A stretch of DNA of 24,285 nt from JAFGIT01 sp016929465 [NCBI: Candidatus Coatesbacteria bacterium] (GTDB lineage Bacteria; B130-G9): positions 1-24,285 of the forward strand of contig JAFGIT010000039.1 in assembly GCA_016929465.1 (NCBI GenBank), in the 5' to 3' direction. The notes below the pieces were generated by a model. That model had not been told where the DNA came from. It was given only the letters and a program-made list of their open reading frames with translations, and did no database searches. Shown piece after piece: positions 9,270 to 17,261 of this stretch. Each line of letters starts with the position of its first letter. Positions within the stretch are counted from its first letter, which is position 1. Made by a program: the position numbers and the translations under genes.

Positions 9270-9995
9270 CTTTGCACCTCCCAGCTATCTATGGGCCTGA
9301 TCTCGTCGGGCCCGAGTTATAACGCAACTCCGAAAGATAATGCGGAGATCACCATCTATCGGCCGGGGACGGCTGCACCGCCTAATCCTGACGCCATGCG
9401 CACTGCTGTGCCTATGATCAATAGTGGATTGAGCAGTTCCGCGACTCTTGGCGAAGACCGCGCTCGAATAGAGCGATTCAATTTGGGTATCCGGTCTTTA
9501 TCGTGTCACATCACCTCCTCACTCGCTGGTGGGTCCTCGTAGATAAACTCTCATTACTATAGCGATATTATTATCGATGCACCTACTGTCAGAACCACCG
9601 AGCTGAATAATTAAGCAGCTTTTGCCTTCGAAAAGTCAAGCTCATGCACACGATTTGAGAGGCTGTCTAATATATGAATCGATACGGGGATTCATGCATA
9701 CGGCGAACGCGGCGCTCACCGTATGAGGGACACGGCTCGTCTTCGCCCTTCTATATATCAGGGCAGACACAAGGCTGCCCTTACGCGACATGAGATCTTT
9801 ATCTGACAGCCTCTCGAGACGCGAATATCGAGCGGCTCAGGAGTGCTCGTCCGAAGCTGGACTCAGATGCGTGACCCCGTGCCGAGATGCGTGATGTAGC
9901 AGGCTCGTCTATTGAGCTGTTGAAAAACAACAACCAAGGAGTAGTATGCCGCCTCGAACGCTGCTTGCGTAAAATCTAAGAAAGGCCCCTGTGCG
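9270..9995. other. 726-bp non-coding gap between divergent genes
   Basis: I see no convincing gene here. An 83-codon plus-strand frame at 9291-9542 has no ribosome site and no recognisable domain. On the minus strand GTGAGGAGGTG (9512-9522 complemented) looks like a strong Shine-Dalgarno sequence, but the frames behind it stop within a few codons. A small hairpin (AGCTG/CAGCT followed by four T) lies near 9600-9623. The palindromic element 9657-9815 is listed separately. AGATGCGTGA occurs twice around 9865-9895. The gap must hold the promoters for the minus-strand propeller pair and the plus-strand antiporter array, but I cannot place them securely. Confidence 0.6.
9657..9815. repeat. Palindromic element with cloverleaf potential
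   Basis: The ends GAGAGGCTGTC (9657-9667) and GACAGCCTCTC (9805-9815) are a perfect 11-bp inverted repeat, extendable outward by a few pairs if G-T wobbles are allowed. Inside are three further perfect 7-bp stems in series. They are ATGAATC/GATTCAT (9674-9680 with 9689-9695, 8-base loop), CATACGG/CCGTATG (9697-9703 with 9719-9725, 15-base loop) and AGGGCAG/CTGCCCT (9760-9766 with 9775-9781, 8-base loop). This nesting is visible directly in the sequence. It could be a miniature transposable or REP-like intergenic element, or a structured RNA. No second copy is seen in this window. Confidence 0.6.
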
Positions 9996-11291
9996 ATGAT
10001 GCTGTTGGAAGAGGTTGAGCTCATCTTCATTCTCAGCGTACTTCTCTTGGTCGGCTACGCGTTTGGAGTCTTGGCCAAGAAAGTGAAGCTGCCGGAGGTC
10101 ACCGGCTATATCGGAGCCGGGATAATTCTCAAACAGTTCATCTTCGGCTTGGATATGATGTCAGAAGCCCAATTCAAGAGGCTTTTCTCTCTCGATCTCG
10201 TCCCAATCAACCATCTTGCGCTTGCACTGATCGCATTCGCGGTGTGCGGTGGCCTTCGAATCGAGCAAATGAAGCGTCTGGGGAAAGGCATTATTTATAT
10301 AGCTTTCGTTCAGGCATTCGCGACTTTTGTCATCGTGGCGATTGGAATCTCTATCATAGCGCCCTTCGCTGATGTCGAAGGGATCCCCTCCGGCAAGATC
10401 CTCGCCGCTATGCCGCTTGCACTCGTTCTTGGAGGGATAGCGACTGCCACGGCACCGGCAGCAACAGTAGCCGTTATTCGTGAGCTCAGGGCGAAAGGAC
10501 CTTTCACCACCACGCTCCTTGCAACCGTCGCCATCGACGATGCTATCGCACTTCTCATTTTTGCATTCGGACTCACAATCGCGGAGGGATTGCTGACTGC
10601 TGGAGCGTCAGCCGGCGCTGCTAGCAGTGTGTGGATATGGCTCGGACCTCTTCTCGAGGTCGTCGGATCGCTCGTTGTGGGAATGCTGGTCGGCCTAGCA
10701 TTCGATTACATTGCCAAGAAAGTCAGGCATGAAGTCGAGATGATGACCGTGTCCCTTGGAATAATAACCTTCGCAAGCGGATTGTCGATGCTGCTTGGAT
10801 TATCACCCCTCCTGACCATAATGTCCGCCGGCTTCGTGCTAGTAAACCTCTCGCAGAGAAACCAGAGGGTATTCGCATCGGTTGAGGCGATTCAAGGGCC
10901 TATCTTCGTCGTGTTCTTTACCCTCGCTGGCACCCAATTGCATCTTGAAAACCTGATAAGTTGTGGAATCATTGGCTCCGTTTTTCTCGTCTTCCGCTTC
11001 CTCGGGAAGGTCGGAGGGACGTATTTGGGTGCCGTTTTTGCTCGGGTTAGAGGTGCGGCGCGCCGGCATTTGGGCTTTGCGCTGCTTCCGCAAGCGGGCG
11101 TCGCAATCGGCTTGATGCTGGTGGCTCAGGAGAGCCCGCACTTTCTCGTTCACAAGTCGATCCTGGTTGATGTTGTCCTTGCCTCGGTCGCCTTGAATGA
11201 ACTGCTTGGACCTCCTCTCGCGGCCCACGCGCTGAGAAAGTCCGGGGAAGTGCCCGCATCGAGACCCGTCGCGACATCGAGAGCGAAATAG
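9996..11291 (+). CDS. Cation:proton antiporter, CPA2-like, first copy
   Basis: This is an integral membrane protein of 431 residues with about twelve hydrophobic segments and no cytoplasmic nucleotide-binding (RCK/TrkA-N) domain. Early signatures are KLPEVTGYIGAGIIL and LALIAFAVCGGLRIEQ. The discontinuous-helix region reads TATAPAATVAVIRELRAKG, and the ion-binding helix carries Asp181-Asp182 in VAIDDAIALLIFAF. Among cation/proton antiporters a DD pair marks electrogenic NapA/NhaA-like members, whereas electroneutral ones have ND; extending this here is inference. The start is an ATG preceded by AAGAAAGG with somewhat long spacing; the next codon but none lower, an ATG at 9999, is an alternative. 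It is followed after 14 bp by a paralogue. Substrate (Na+, K+ or other) cannot be decided. Confidence 0.85.
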   Translation: MMLLEEVELIFILSVLLLVGYAFGVLAKKVKLPEVTGYIGAGIILKQFIFGLDMMSEAQFKRLFSLDLVPINHLALALIAFAVCGGLRIEQMKRLGKGIIYIAFVQAFATFVIVAIGISIIAPFADVEGIPSGKILAAMPLALVLGGIATATAPAATVAVIRELRAKGPFTTTLLATVAIDDAIALLIFAFGLTIAEGLLTAGASAGAASSVWIWLGPLLEVVGSLVVGMLVGLAFDYIAKKVRHEVEMMTVSLGIITFASGLSMLLGLSPLLTIMSAGFVLVNLSQRNQRVFASVEAIQGPIFVVFFTLAGTQLHLENLISCGIIGSVFLVFRFLGKVGGTYLGAVFARVRGAARRHLGFALLPQAGVAIGLMLVAQESPHFLVHKSILVDVVLASVALNELLGPPLAAHALRKSGEVPASRPVATSRAK

Positions 11292-11305
11292 ATGGAGAAT
11301 TTACT

Positions 11306-12574
11306 GTGATCCCAATAGGGGCCGACCTTGTCTTTCTCATAGGCGCAATACTCACGATAGCGTATATCGGAGGTCGCGTCTCGAATCGACTCAAGCTGCC
11401 CGAAGTGACGGGGTATCTGTTCGCCGGAATCCTCCTGAAGGCCGCAATCACATGGATAGGCGTCATACCCCCAGAACGCTTCGATATGCTCCTTACGGAG
11501 CATTTAGGGCAGATACCTCAGATAACACTCGCAATGATCGCCTTCGTAATCGGAGGGAGTCTCCCGATTGAGCAGCTCAAACGGCTAGGGAGGGGCATTG
11601 CCTGGATCGGTCTTACAGAGGGATTCGGGGCCTTTGTAATGGTCGGCGTCTTGACCTATCTGCTCGCCCCGTTTGTTTGGTCCATGCCCATAGTCGAGGG
11701 GGTGACTCCAACCGAACACATCCTGGCGTTTGCTCTATTGCTCGGGGCCCTTTCATCGGCTACCGCCCCCGCAGCCACGGTCGCTGTAATTCGAGAGCTC
11801 CGCGCAAAGGGTGACGTTACCACCACCTTACTGGGTGTAGTCGGGCTCGATGATGCTGTGGCCCTGTTCATTTTCACCTTCGCAAGCGCTATCGCCTCTG
11901 GGCTGCTCGCCGGGGCAGAACAAGCATCTGTAGGTGTGATAAGCACTCTCGTTGTTCCGCTTATCGATGTCCTCGGCTCTGCAATCCTCGGTACCGCGAT
12001 GGGATTCTTGGCCCACTATGGCTCTCGGCTCTTCAGGAGCAAGCGAGAGACCATAGTTGGCGGCCTGGGATTCGTCTTGCTATCGGGCGGCATCGCTGTC
12101 GCATTTGGCCTATCACCGCTTTTCACAAATATGTTGGCCGGATTCACTCTCATTAACCTCTCCGCCCGAAATATGCGATTCTTCCGCTCCCTGGAAGATA
12201 TAGAAGCGCCCATTTACGCAGTGTTCTTCGCGCTTGCGGGAACTCACCTGGCCTTTGAGGACCTGGGGACACTCGGCGCTCTATCGGCAATCTATATATT
12301 GGCAAGGCTGGGTGGAAAGGTCTTTGGCGTCAAGATCGGTGCCAAGCTGGGAGGTGCCTCTCAGACTGTAAGCAAATATCTGGGATTGGGACTCGTCCCA
12401 CAGGCAGGCGTGGCCATTGGCCTCGTGCTCCTGGTGAAGGACAATCCAGCATTTGCTTCATTCGCGCCAGTGATGACCAATATCATACTTGGTACGGTGG
12501 CGGTCAACGAGATCATAGGGCCGCCCTTTACAGCCTATGCTCTCAGAAAGGCCGGTGAGACGCATTCTCCATGA
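11306..12574 (+). CDS. Cation:proton antiporter, CPA2-like, second copy
   Basis: This is a 422-residue paralogue of the upstream gene. It shares KLPEVTGYLFAGILLK, LAMIAFVIGGSLPIEQLKRLG, TAPAATVAVIRELRAKG and GLDDAVALFIFTF, with the ion-binding pair at Asp182-Asp183. Later shared segments include GLSPL, AGFTLINLS and GLVPQAGVAIGL. It also lacks a cytoplasmic regulatory domain. It starts with GTG at 11306, with TGGAG 8 bases upstream. The pair may form a heterodimer, since CPA antiporters are normally dimeric; this is inference from tandem arrangement and equal length. A gap of about 146 bp to the EIIA gene contains a short candidate frame. Confidence 0.85.
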   Translation: MIPIGADLVFLIGAILTIAYIGGRVSNRLKLPEVTGYLFAGILLKAAITWIGVIPPERFDMLLTEHLGQIPQITLAMIAFVIGGSLPIEQLKRLGRGIAWIGLTEGFGAFVMVGVLTYLLAPFVWSMPIVEGVTPTEHILAFALLLGALSSATAPAATVAVIRELRAKGDVTTTLLGVVGLDDAVALFIFTFASAIASGLLAGAEQASVGVISTLVVPLIDVLGSAILGTAMGFLAHYGSRLFRSKRETIVGGLGFVLLSGGIAVAFGLSPLFTNMLAGFTLINLSARNMRFFRSLEDIEAPIYAVFFALAGTHLAFEDLGTLGALSAIYILARLGGKVFGVKIGAKLGGASQTVSKYLGLGLVPQAGVAIGLVLLVKDNPAFASFAPVMTNIILGTVAVNEIIGPPFTAYALRKAGETHSP

Positions 12575-12635
12575 CCGGACAGACATGTCTTGAACCGAGA
12601 GATGCTCAGTGTCTAGTATGATGAAAGGGGTGGAG

Positions 12636-12728
12636 ATGAATAGCCTGGAGTATGTCACCGGCGCCATGTCTATCGGCGGGTGTTTGTGGCCCAATTCAAT
12701 ATTAGACAGAGAGGTAGCCTATGGTTGA
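12636..12728 (+). CDS. Possible 30-residue small protein overlapping the EIIA start
   Basis: A short frame begins at the ATG at 12636, preceded by AAAGGGG with 5-base spacing, a better ribosome site than many genes here. It ends with a TGA inside the first codons of the EIIA gene, an 8-bp overlap typical of translational coupling. The peptide reads MNSLEYVTGAMSIGGCLWPN followed by ten more residues and resembles nothing I know. It might be a leader or coupling peptide, a true small protein, or chance. Two in-frame ATGs just upstream (12618 and 12621) lack a ribosome site. Confidence 0.25.
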   Translation: MNSLEYVTGAMSIGGCLWPNSILDREVAYG

Positions 12729-13185
12729 ACTGACGTCATTTATGAAGGGAAAAATCGTGTGTCTCGATCTCAAGTCGGAGACCAAGGCCGACATGTTTGA
12801 GGAGATGTCTGATCTAATCTCACATTCAGAATTCGTTCCGGACCGAAGGGAATTCCTCGACGCGCTGAAGGAACGCGAGGCCGTGATGGTAACAAGTCTC
12901 GGTGATGGTGTTGGCATCCCCCACGCGAGATGCGATTCGATACAACAACTTGTCATCGCGGTCGGCATATCACGAAAGGGAATAGACTTCGGAGCGAAGG
13001 ACGACCCCGCAGTCCGGATAGTCTTCATGTTTGGAATTCCCACTCAGGAAACCAAGCTCTACATTCAAGTGCTCGCCAAGATATCGAGATTCGCGAGAAA
13101 GAAGGAAAACCGAGAGCGGCTGCTTTCAGCCAGGTCCGCAGACGAGATTTTCGCTGCTTTTGAGGAATTCGATGCGAATTCGTAA
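12721..13185 (+). CDS. Stand-alone PTS EIIA domain protein (fructose/nitrogen type)
   Basis: This 154-residue protein matches the PTS EIIA type-2 domain. Residues 59-69 carry SLGDGVGIPHA, in which His68 is the expected phosphorylated histidine. Preceding features (DALKEREAVMVTS) and the following strand (RIVFMFGIPTQETKLYIQVLAKISR) fit the family. No EIIB or EIIC sugar-permease genes are present, so a regulatory rather than sugar-uptake role is likely, as with EIIA-Ntr, which in enterobacteria binds potassium transport components. Its position directly after two cation antiporters supports an ion-transport role, but this is inference. GAGAGGT a few bases upstream serves as ribosome site. No EI or HPr gene is visible in the window. 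Confidence 0.88.
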   Translation: MVELTSFMKGKIVCLDLKSETKADMFEEMSDLISHSEFVPDRREFLDALKEREAVMVTSLGDGVGIPHARCDSIQQLVIAVGISRKGIDFGAKDDPAVRIVFMFGIPTQETKLYIQVLAKISRFARKKENRERLLSARSADEIFAAFEEFDANS

Positions 13186-13230
13186 CTTGTTTCATTGTAA
13201 GACGAGTCCTTTGTATTCAGAGGGATTGAG

Positions 13231-13563
13231 ATGCAGCTTGTCATTGTAGTTCTCTATAGGGAAGAGCAACTTGACGATATTCTCTCGGTATTCGCCGAGC
13301 TCGGGCTGGAGAACACCATAGTCATCGAGGGGACGAGAATGCAGGAAGTTCTGGCCTTCGATGTCCCGATTTTCGCGGGGCTTGCGGCTGGCTCGCTCGG
13401 CGGGAAAAGGTATGTGAAGATCTTGATGTCCACGTGCCCAGAAGAGGGAATCAGCAGACAAATCGCCAAAGTAGCTAAAGACTTCGACATAGATTTTTCG
13501 AATAGAGACGTAGGTGAAATACTAACTCTGCCGCTAAAGGAGCTCGTAACGGCAGAAGACTAG
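13231..13563 (+). CDS. Small P-II-like protein
   Basis: This 110-residue protein begins MQLVIVVLYREEQLDDILSV and contains ELGLENTIVIEGTRMQEVLA, then DVPIFAGL and a C-terminal LPLKEL. The alternation of a first strand ending in a Leu/Arg-Glu segment, a helix, a Gly-Leu turn, a second strand with TVIEG-like residues and a final strand is that of the ferredoxin-like P-II (GlnB) superfamily. It lacks the tyrosine-bearing T-loop of classical GlnB. Similar small P-II-like proteins are known to act with membrane transporters. It lies 45 bp after the EIIA gene and 7 bp before the hybrid kinase, with GAGGG about 6 bases before the ATG. The fold call is from pattern recognition and needs a profile search; the ligand is unknown. 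Confidence 0.6.
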   Translation: MQLVIVVLYREEQLDDILSVFAELGLENTIVIEGTRMQEVLAFDVPIFAGLAAGSLGGKRYVKILMSTCPEEGISRQIAKVAKDFDIDFSNRDVGEILTLPLKELVTAED

Positions 13564-13570
13564 CTCAAAT

Positions 13571-16500
13571 ATGGATGAGGGAAGCGATGATGATGGTGAA
13601 ATGACTGTCGTACTTGGCTTTCTAATCTCATTCACAACTTGGGTCTTCCCATTACTTGCGCTTGCGCTTTTCTCGTATGCTCTCGCTCTGAACTCCAAGG
13701 AGAGCACGGGAGCAGTTCATCTTTTCTTCGCGGCCTTCGCCGCATTCTGCCGAAATTTGCTCATACTGATCGACTTCGGCACTCGCTCTCCTTTTGCGGC
13801 GCCTCACTACCGCCTTTTCTTGGACCTACTTCTTCTGCTGGCCATGACCCTTGCTGTGATGGGATCATCCACCCTCCTTTCCGTGCAGGGAATATCTATA
13901 AGCTCCAGATACAAGCGGACCATGATTGGCGTTGCGCTGTGTTTCTGGTTGACAGCAGCCATCTCGGGTATCGTCGGCGAATCCTCCGCGGTAGAGGTTC
14001 TTCACTATGCAGTGTATGATTGCGCGGTCGTCTGTTTGGCATGGGCCTACCTCGTCATAGGCGTTGTCGCCGCCCATCACTTCGGCAGAATCGGTACGAT
14101 TGCGCTCCGTCTGGCCAAGACCGCGGCATTCATCATCTTGATCCACCCCCTTAACAGGATGTTCTTCTTCCGAGCATCTACGATCCCAAGGGGTATTGAA
14201 TGGTGGCTTCTTGACCTCTTCCTGCTCGGATCCAGCACAATGCTGTGTGGCGCTGCGGTGGTACTCATTGCGCGCGGCGCGCGGCGCGTAGAGCTCAAAA
14301 CACTCCTCAAAACGGACGTGAGGGCTCAGAAGGTGGTCTCGAAGCGATCGTTCGCCTTCATCGGACTGGGCGTCATCGTCGCAGTCATATTATCTCTCTT
14401 GCTGATCCAGAGGTCTGGAGAAGAACTGACTTCTGCAGTAACGAGAGAACTGCAGAATCGACATCTATCAGAATTGATGGGAATCGGCTCTAGAGTCCAG
14501 GACGCATCAAGGGGGCTCAGGTCGTGTATGGCGGCAATGTCCGAAGTATACAGCAAAAACGCCGTAGCCCCATTGCGTGAAGATCGTGTTTTTGACGTTT
14601 TCCTCAAAATTGCGAATGACCACATGCCGTGCAACATCTTGATCGCGACGCCTGAAGGGGAATTGATAAAGACCGATGCATCGAATGAGTTGGCTGAGGC
14701 CTTTCTGGACAAAGCCGGCCTGGCATTCGAAACATCCGACCCCGTGTCCGAAGAGAAAGGAGATGTGCTCGGACCGAAATTCATCTTCTTTGATGAGTCT
14801 GCAAATGGTCTCTTCGCCTTCTGCACCACGATTTTCCTTCCAAACGGCCCGGACGGCTCTCGCCCACTAAGGGTCTATCTGCTTGCCTCAACAAGGACCA
14901 TAACCAGCAGATACTTCAGTGGAATGGAGGGTGAACCGGTCTCAGTTTGCCTTATGAGCGAGCGTGGGGATATCGTTCTCTCCACTGCTACCAAACTCGT
15001 CTCCCGCAATATCGGTGAGATACTGTGTCCCGATTCTCCTGAGAGGAGGCAGGGCATGCTAACGGAGATAATCCGGCACAATCCCGGTTACAGAGTCCAC
15101 AAAGCTGCTGAAGCACCTCTTCTGCTTTCATATTGCTCTATACATATTAATGGGAGCGCTTTCTACCCGATCGCAATAGCTCCATGGGATATCGTCTTAG
15201 CCTCGATTGACTCTGCATACCTGAAGCAATACCAACTGCTCGGATTCATCATGGTCCTAATTCTATTTGGGAGCATTATCGCGGTATATATCTCGACCAG
15301 GTGGAGCAGGTCGCTCGAGAGAATCGCCCTCGAGAAGACTGATCAACTGAGGCATGAAAAAACTAACCTCGAACAGGCAATGCGGAGCATAGGAAAGCCC
15401 CTGATCGTAGTAAATGAGAATCTGGATATTACCTATGCGAATACTGAATTCATCGCAGCGTTCAGCGAACCGCTGGGGAAGAAGTGCCACGAAGTGATCT
15501 ATTGCCGTAGTTCGAAATGTGAGAACTGCCTTGCGGAGATGTCGATTCAGGGAGATGAAGTATGTCATGCAGTGAGACTTGAGGAAGAAGGTCCCGAAGC
15601 TCGATGCTTCGACATCACCGCAAGCCCGAAGAAGGATCTTGAAGGGAATGTCATCGGCTCCATCATTCTCCTGAGCGACGTTACAGAGAGAAATACATAC
15701 GAGCGGCGCATACGCGAATCCGAGGAGAAGTACAAACGCCTTGTCGAGACGTCGCCGGATATGGTCTGTATTATTCAATCCGGACGGCTGCTATACGCCA
15801 ACAAGGTGCTGATCGAGAAGATGGGCTTCTCCCCAAAAGATCTATTCGCCGATGAATTCGAGCTCGTCGCTAATATCGTGCACAGAGACTGGCGGGAAGA
15901 TGCGTCGCGCTTCCTTGACGACTTGAGAGGGAGCAAATTGCCTAAGGAAATGGAGCTTCCACTGGTCACCAAAGGTGGCCAGGAACTCCAGGTGCTCTTC
16001 AGAGGAGTGCCAATAACCTACGGCGGCCTCGAAGCGATCGAGGTGATATTCGTTGATATAACCAAGCTAAAGGAGCTTCACAGGCAGCTGCTGCAGGCGG
16101 AACGCCTCGCATCGCTCGGAGAGCTCACTGCATCCATAGCCCACGAGTTAAACAATAAACTCACTCCAATACTGGCCTACTCAGAGATGCTTCAAAACAG
16201 AATCGAGGATCATGCCATCGCGGAGAGATTGGCCTATATCGAAAGGTGCGCCAAGGGGGCCAAGTCTGTCGTCGAGACGCTTCTCGCGTTTCCGAGAAAT
16301 ACCACGTCAATGAGGAAGAGCATCAATCTCAACCGACTATTGGTGGACACTCTCCAACTTGTCAAATATCGCCTGGATGCCTGCAACATCGACCTCCTCA
16401 CTGAACTCGATGAAGACCTTCCTAGCACGATGGTCGATCCAAAGCAGATCGAACAAGTCTTCCTGAATATCGTCAACAACGCATATCAGGCCATGGAGGA

Positions 16501-17203
16501 GAGAGGCGGCACCCTGTATATCGTCTCGAACGTCCACGGCGATAGGATTGTAATCCAGATAACGGACACCGGGGCCGGCATCTCCGAGGCTGATCTTGGA
16601 CGCATCTTCGAGCCATTCTTCACAACAAAGCCTGCGGGGAAGGGAACGGGACTCGGCCTGCCATGCTCGCTCGGCATCATCAACGCGCACGATGGGGAAC
16701 TCAGGTGCACCAGCAAGCTCGGAAGGGGAACCACGTTCGAAATCGATCTGCCGGTTGTAAGACGCCAGACTGAGGAAGAACCCGAATTAATACAAGCTGA
16801 TGATCTGCTGCTAGAAAGCGATGTCGCGGGCGCAAAAATCCTCGTTGTGGACGACGAGGAGATGCTGCGCGGGATGGTCAATGAGATACTCTCTCTAGAC
16901 CACACTGTCCTGCTCGCGGGCGACGGCAGGGAAGCGATCGACCTCTTGAAGAAGGAAGCGATCGAGATGATCGTCACTGATCTACGTATGCCTGGATTGG
17001 ATGGATTTGCGCTCTACAACTGGGTCAAGGAGAATAAACCCGGACTGGAAAGACGCATGCTATTCACGACTGGCGATATATATGAGCCCAGAACCAGAGA
17101 ATTTATGAGGCGCGGCGGGATCAGATGCATATCGAAACCATTCTCGGTCAGCGCCTTCATGAATCAGGTCAATTCAGTTCTGGCCGACTCGAATCCCATC
17201 TGA
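13571..17203 (+). CDS. Hybrid histidine kinase: multi-TM N-terminus, extracytoplasmic sensor, two PAS, HisKA, HATPase, REC
   Basis: The protein has 1210 residues. Seven hydrophobic segments occupy about 12-235, an eighth about 256-278. An extracytoplasmic, probably Cache-like region spans about 280-555, followed by a membrane segment (about 556-576). PAS 1 (about 600-718) contains Cys639, Cys645, Cys650 and Cys653. PAS 2 spans about 719-838. The dimerisation box IAHELNN carries phospho-acceptor His858. The ATPase part shows FLNIVNNAYQAM, DTGAGIS, IFEPFFTTK and GKGTGLGL (about residue 1023). The C-terminal receiver has VVDDEE, phospho-acceptor Asp1137 in VTDLRMPGLDG, and a conserved Lys in SKPF. 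It starts 7 bp after the P-II-like gene. The ribosome site of the ATG at 13571 is poor and the acidic first ten residues (MDEGSDDDGE) are odd; the ATG at 13601 is an alternative. No separate output regulator follows. Confidence 0.9.
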   Translation: MDEGSDDDGEMTVVLGFLISFTTWVFPLLALALFSYALALNSKESTGAVHLFFAAFAAFCRNLLILIDFGTRSPFAAPHYRLFLDLLLLLAMTLAVMGSSTLLSVQGISISSRYKRTMIGVALCFWLTAAISGIVGESSAVEVLHYAVYDCAVVCLAWAYLVIGVVAAHHFGRIGTIALRLAKTAAFIILIHPLNRMFFFRASTIPRGIEWWLLDLFLLGSSTMLCGAAVVLIARGARRVELKTLLKTDVRAQKVVSKRSFAFIGLGVIVAVILSLLLIQRSGEELTSAVTRELQNRHLSELMGIGSRVQDASRGLRSCMAAMSEVYSKNAVAPLREDRVFDVFLKIANDHMPCNILIATPEGELIKTDASNELAEAFLDKAGLAFETSDPVSEEKGDVLGPKFIFFDESANGLFAFCTTIFLPNGPDGSRPLRVYLLASTRTITSRYFSGMEGEPVSVCLMSERGDIVLSTATKLVSRNIGEILCPDSPERRQGMLTEIIRHNPGYRVHKAAEAPLLLSYCSIHINGSAFYPIAIAPWDIVLASIDSAYLKQYQLLGFIMVLILFGSIIAVYISTRWSRSLERIALEKTDQLRHEKTNLEQAMRSIGKPLIVVNENLDITYANTEFIAAFSEPLGKKCHEVIYCRSSKCENCLAEMSIQGDEVCHAVRLEEEGPEARCFDITASPKKDLEGNVIGSIILLSDVTERNTYERRIRESEEKYKRLVETSPDMVCIIQSGRLLYANKVLIEKMGFSPKDLFADEFELVANIVHRDWREDASRFLDDLRGSKLPKEMELPLVTKGGQELQVLFRGVPITYGGLEAIEVIFVDITKLKELHRQLLQAERLASLGELTASIAHELNNKLTPILAYSEMLQNRIEDHAIAERLAYIERCAKGAKSVVETLLAFPRNTTSMRKSINLNRLLVDTLQLVKYRLDACNIDLLTELDEDLPSTMVDPKQIEQVFLNIVNNAYQAMEERGGTLYIVSNVHGDRIVIQITDTGAGISEADLGRIFEPFFTTKPAGKGTGLGLPCSLGIINAHDGELRCTSKLGRGTTFEIDLPVVRRQTEEEPELIQADDLLLESDVAGAKILVVDDEEMLRGMVNEILSLDHTVLLAGDGREAIDLLKKEAIEMIVTDLRMPGLDGFALYNWVKENKPGLERRMLFTTGDIYEPRTREFMRRGGIRCISKPFSVSAFMNQVNSVLADSNPI

Positions 17204-17261
17204 GGCAGTTTAGAGTCCACAGCACATAGACTGGCTGCCAAAGAGGATCGCCGTCCGTAAC

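Noticed and set aside
9291-9542. 83-codon plus-strand frame in the gap
   Set aside because: No ribosome site, no recognisable domain, and it lies just upstream of a minus-strand gene.
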